Notes under the pieces: generated by a model
Databases searched by the model: none
Seen by the model: only the letters and a program-made list of their open reading frames with translations
What the model was told of the DNA's origin: nothing
Part shown: positions 60,885 to 64,000 of the stretch, one piece after another
Layout: every line of letters begins with the position of its first letter
Position numbering within the stretch: position 1 is the stretch's first letter
Position numbers and translations under genes: made by a program
DNA from: Cryptomeria japonica
Taxonomy: Eukaryota > Streptophyta > Pinopsida > Cupressales > Cupressaceae
DNA: 64,000 bases
Reading direction: 5' to 3'
Assembly (NCBI RefSeq): GCF_030272615.1
Contig: NC_081408.1
Span: 201,772,341 to 201,836,340, forward strand

Positions 60885-62603
60885 AATGTTGAACCAGTTA
60901 CCCCGATAGTATTAGAAAATTTAACAGTAACTGAAGATCAGAGCAAAGAAACAAAAAGTCAGAAGATAGTATGTAAGGTTAAATCATTCAGAAGATCAGA
61001 TCATTGGAGACAAGAACAAAGGAGTAATGACAAGAAGAAGGTTAGCAACTGATGAGGTATGTTTAATTTCTCAAGTTGAATCAATATCAATTATTGAAGC
61101 TTGTAAAGATGAATGTTGGATGAAATCTATGGAAGAGGAATTAGATTAGATTGAAAAGAACAACACATGGACTTTAGTTCCCTGGCCTAAAAATAAGAAT
61201 GTTATTGGAACTAAGTGGGTTTTTAGGAATACATTGAATGCGGATGGACAAGTTGTGAGGAATAAGGCTAGATTGGTATGTAAAGGATATTCTCAAAAGG
61301 AAGGATTTGATTATGATGAGAATTTTTCTCTAATAGCTAGGATTGAAGCTAAGAGATTATTTCTTGCTTATGTTGCCCATAAGAAATACACGGTTTATCA
61401 AATGGATGTTAAGTGTGCATTTTTTAATGGAGATCTTGAAGAGGAAGTTTACATTGAAAAACCTGATGGACTTTCAATTTCAGATGACAAAAACATGGTT
61501 TTCAAGTTAAGGAAAACTTTATATGGATTGAAACAAGCCCCTAGAGCTTGGTATACTAGATTGGATAAATATCTTTTGAAGCTTGGTTTCACTAAAGGTA
61601 ATGCTAACAGTAACTTATATTATAAGATCATTGATGACAACATACTGATTGTTGAAGTCTTTGTTGATGATATTATTTTTGGAGGTGAGGATAAGTTATG
61701 TATGAATTCTTTGAAAATATGAAGAATGAACTTGAGATGTCTATGATTGGGGAGATGAAATTTTTCTTAGGTTTGTAGATTACTCAGAATGATAAATGTC
61801 TTTTCATCTGTCAAACTAGTTATGCGAGAGAGTTGTTGAAGAAATCTAGTATGGAAAATTCCAAACCGGTTGGTACCCCTATGGTTACAAGTGGCAATTT
61901 GACAAATAATGATACATGAGCTCTGATAAATCCTACAAGGTATAAATCTATGATTGGAGGTTTGTTATATGTAACTCAGAGTAGACCGAATATAATGAAT
62001 GCAGTTTGTATTATATCAAGATATCAAAGTGATCCTAGAGAATCATGAGAGTGCAGTGAAAGGATTTTTAGGTATTTGCAAGGAACAATTGAGTACGATT
62101 TGTGGTATCCTAAAAATGATGAATTTACACTATGTGCATATACAGATGTTGATTGGGTTGGAGATGTTGATGACCAGAAGAGCACATCCGGTGGAGCTTT
62201 CTTTCTTGGAAAAAAACTTGTTTCATGGATCATCAAGAAACAATCATATACTTCTTTATCTATTGTTGAAGCTAAGTATGTTGTTGCTGCTACTAACTGT
62301 ACACAAGTTCTATGGATGAAATAAATGTTGAAGGATATAAGGGTAGATTGTAGTGAACCGGTAGTTATTCACTATGATAACTCTAATTCTATTGACATAT
62401 CAAAGAATCTGATATTTCATTTTAAGACTAAGCACATTTCTATGAAGTACACTTATCAGAAGGAGAAGGTGGAAGAAAATGAAGTTAGACTGGTTTATGT
62501 AAACACTAAAGGGAAAATTGAAGATATCTTCACTAAACCTTTTCCTAAGGAATCATTTGAGTACTTTAGAGATAGAGTTTCTGCCCCTCCGGTAGAGACT
62601 TGA
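60885..62603 (+). pseudogene. Copia reverse transcriptase and RNase H, broken
   Basis: The reverse transcriptase begins near 61070 and shows [70 protein letters not shown] and the catalytic FVDD near 61660. A frameshift near 61703 follows. The RNase H (62076-62603) shows AYTDVDWVGDVDDQKSTSG, IVEAKYVVAA and FTKPFPKESFEYF, the normal C-terminus, with a natural stop at 62601. In-frame stops include those near 61147 and 61777. Confidence 0.9.
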
Positions 62604-64000
62604 GTGATGCTGACTAGCATAAGTCTGGCATGTATTATCAGAACTAATATTCATTCTGGATTGATGTGTTGGTGCTACTACTCGGGGGGGGTAATCAACT
62701 ACGTGGTTCAGAGGATTTATGAATTTTATTTGATGTTTATGTCATATTTTTGGAATTGATTTCAAAGGGGGAGAGATATTTATGTGAAAAATGGAGCTTA
62801 ACAGGGATATCATTCACAGGGTGATGCAGGAGCATCCCAGAAGGCAAGAACTTGTTTCATGTTACCAAGGAGTGAAGGAAGGATCATGACATCAAGAAAG
62901 ATCAACTTGGAGGTGTTGAAGCCCATTATGGTTTCTTATGTTAAAAATGATGTGTTTGTATGATGCTCCTATGCATAAAATTATTGTAATAAGGGCCAAT
63001 AGTGTCCATGAGAACAAGTTTGGTTTGTTGAGGTTCTACATTCATTTAATTATCTCTAGGAGTGTCAAATTATGATTTAGATAAATTAAAAGTGTCATAG
63101 GTTACAAAATCAATAAGTTGTAAATTCAAATATTTGAATTACAATGGTTAGTATGTAAATGTGAAAATCATGCTTTTAGGCGTTGTTAGTGCCTTCTAAC
63201 TGATTTGGATTGGTTATGGTGGTTGTTTAGATGCCTATAAAGTCTGTGCAAGCATTTGTGTATGGGGTAGAAGTCTGTGGGAAGGCTGGGAAAAGTCTGT
63301 TGGACAGTTTGCAAATCTGGAACAATAATAAGAAACTTTTAATTTCCTGCATTTTCTGTGTATGGTTTGTCTTATTTTTCTTTGGAAGTCATAATATCAT
63401 GTTGGCCATGCTATGAGGGTTTATTTATTTGTTCCATGCAAGCTAGAGACATTTTGAAGTTTTGAAATAATACTATTTCCATTTTATTGCTGACTGTCCC
63501 AGAAAAGGCATTGAGGTTTTTCATTGGTTTTGAGAGGTTCTAAGGATGTTTAGATTCATCCTGTAAATGTTTTTTCTGATTCTCATGGGATGGATTTATG
63601 TCTAACATGTACTAGATGTGTTCCTAATAGTTTGGTGATAGGAAGTTGGAGTTTGCAGGTGTACACCGAGACAGATGACTGAAAACACATGGTTTTGATG
63701 CCATAGGTGTAGCAGCAGAAGATTGGCCTTAAGGAGGTCATAGTTTTATGATGGAATCAATAAAGATATGTTAAATGTAGGGTGAATCAACCTTTTTTTG
63801 ATTCTGGAAGTGAGTTTTGAAGTGATTTTGAGCAAGCCCTAGGTTTGTGGGTGATTTAAGGAGGGTTTTTTAGTTTGGGTATTTAGGAATGCAAATGAAC
63901 CTTAATACCTTGAAAATCCTTGGTTTGGTATCATAATTGAATATTTTATAGAAGGGTTAGACCTAAGGATGAGTTTGAAGGGTACCTCCTTAACAAAACA
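62604..64000. other. 3' flank of the copia element
   Basis: There is no supported gene. A G-run (62684-62691) and the polypurine word CAAAGGGGGAGAGA (62763-62776) are where a 3' LTR should begin. The following 1.2 kb, with a weak CTATAAAG near 63237, does not resemble the putative 5' LTR by eye, so the 3' LTR may be longer than the window or rearranged. Confidence 0.4.

Larger units (their letters stand above)
46777..62603 (+). mobile_element. Ty1/copia element interrupted by element B
   Basis: The order gag, protease, integrase, reverse transcriptase, RNase H identifies Ty1/copia. The coding part is 46777-47966 plus 59601-62603. Removing element B and one CATAT copy (11,634 bp, a multiple of three) restores one frame and about 1397 codons, normal for the family. 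It carries many stops and at least two frameshifts (near 60525 and 61703). A polypurine word CAAAGGGGGAGAGA lies at 62763-62776. The 3' flank does not match the putative 5' LTR by eye. Confidence 0.9.

Overview
The window looks like a gene-poor, transposon-packed stretch of a large seed-plant nuclear genome. Long plant-type LTR retrotransposons (Ty3/gypsy Tat-like and Ty1/copia), a plant L1-type LINE, antisense plant mobile domain (PMD) reading frames, short plant-like GT-AG introns and megasatellite-like arrays support this. A gymnosperm is my guess, not shown. I see no intact host gene and no rRNA or tRNA gene.

Layout. 1-3012: a 359-bp tandem satellite running off the left edge. 3257-21774: element A, an 18.5-kb Tat-like Ty3/gypsy retrotransposon on the + strand, with two LTRs, PBS, PPT and a perfect 5-bp target duplication (CATTT). 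Its gag-pol (7337-14650) is essentially one frame, now broken, and it carries an antisense PMD ORF (19245 down to 17248). 21776-24909 (-): a decayed, intron-containing transposase-like gene beside element A. 25421-25745: three tandem hairpin-bearing units. 25796-31583: a 5.8-kb satellite built of inverted words with a 239/349-bp higher-order structure. 31630-32090: an 81-bp-arm foldback and a hairpin cluster. 34310-35600: a decayed gag-like ORF. 36119-45513 (-): an L1-type LINE with a 16-bp target duplication and an extra third ORF, itself interrupted by a solo LTR (38008-39463, duplication ATGAT). 46777-62603 (+): a decayed Ty1/copia element cut at its protease active site by element B (47967-59595, - strand, duplication CATAT).

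The most interesting point is the shared design of elements A and B. They have nearly identical PBS and PPT sequences and both carry an antisense PMD ORF just inside the 3' LTR. Both have a run of short GCGC-cored motifs in the leader of the sense transcript and again, facing inward, in the leader of the antisense ORF. The motif itself differs (TAGCGCTATTG in A, TGCGCYTGTGT in B), so architecture rather than sequence is conserved. Element B has lost gag-pol altogether and instead encodes a roughly 836-codon proline-rich protein of unknown function, with an 11-A run at a frame change. I read B as a young non-autonomous relative mobilised by an A-like partner.

Relative order by nesting and LTR divergence: the copia element is older than the LINE and B that sit in or against it; the solo LTR is younger than the LINE; B is youngest (8 LTR differences in 1471 bp by eye); A is older (about 35 in 1358 bp by eye). 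All counts, frames and coordinates come from reading the sequence; family names come from motif recognition without database searches.
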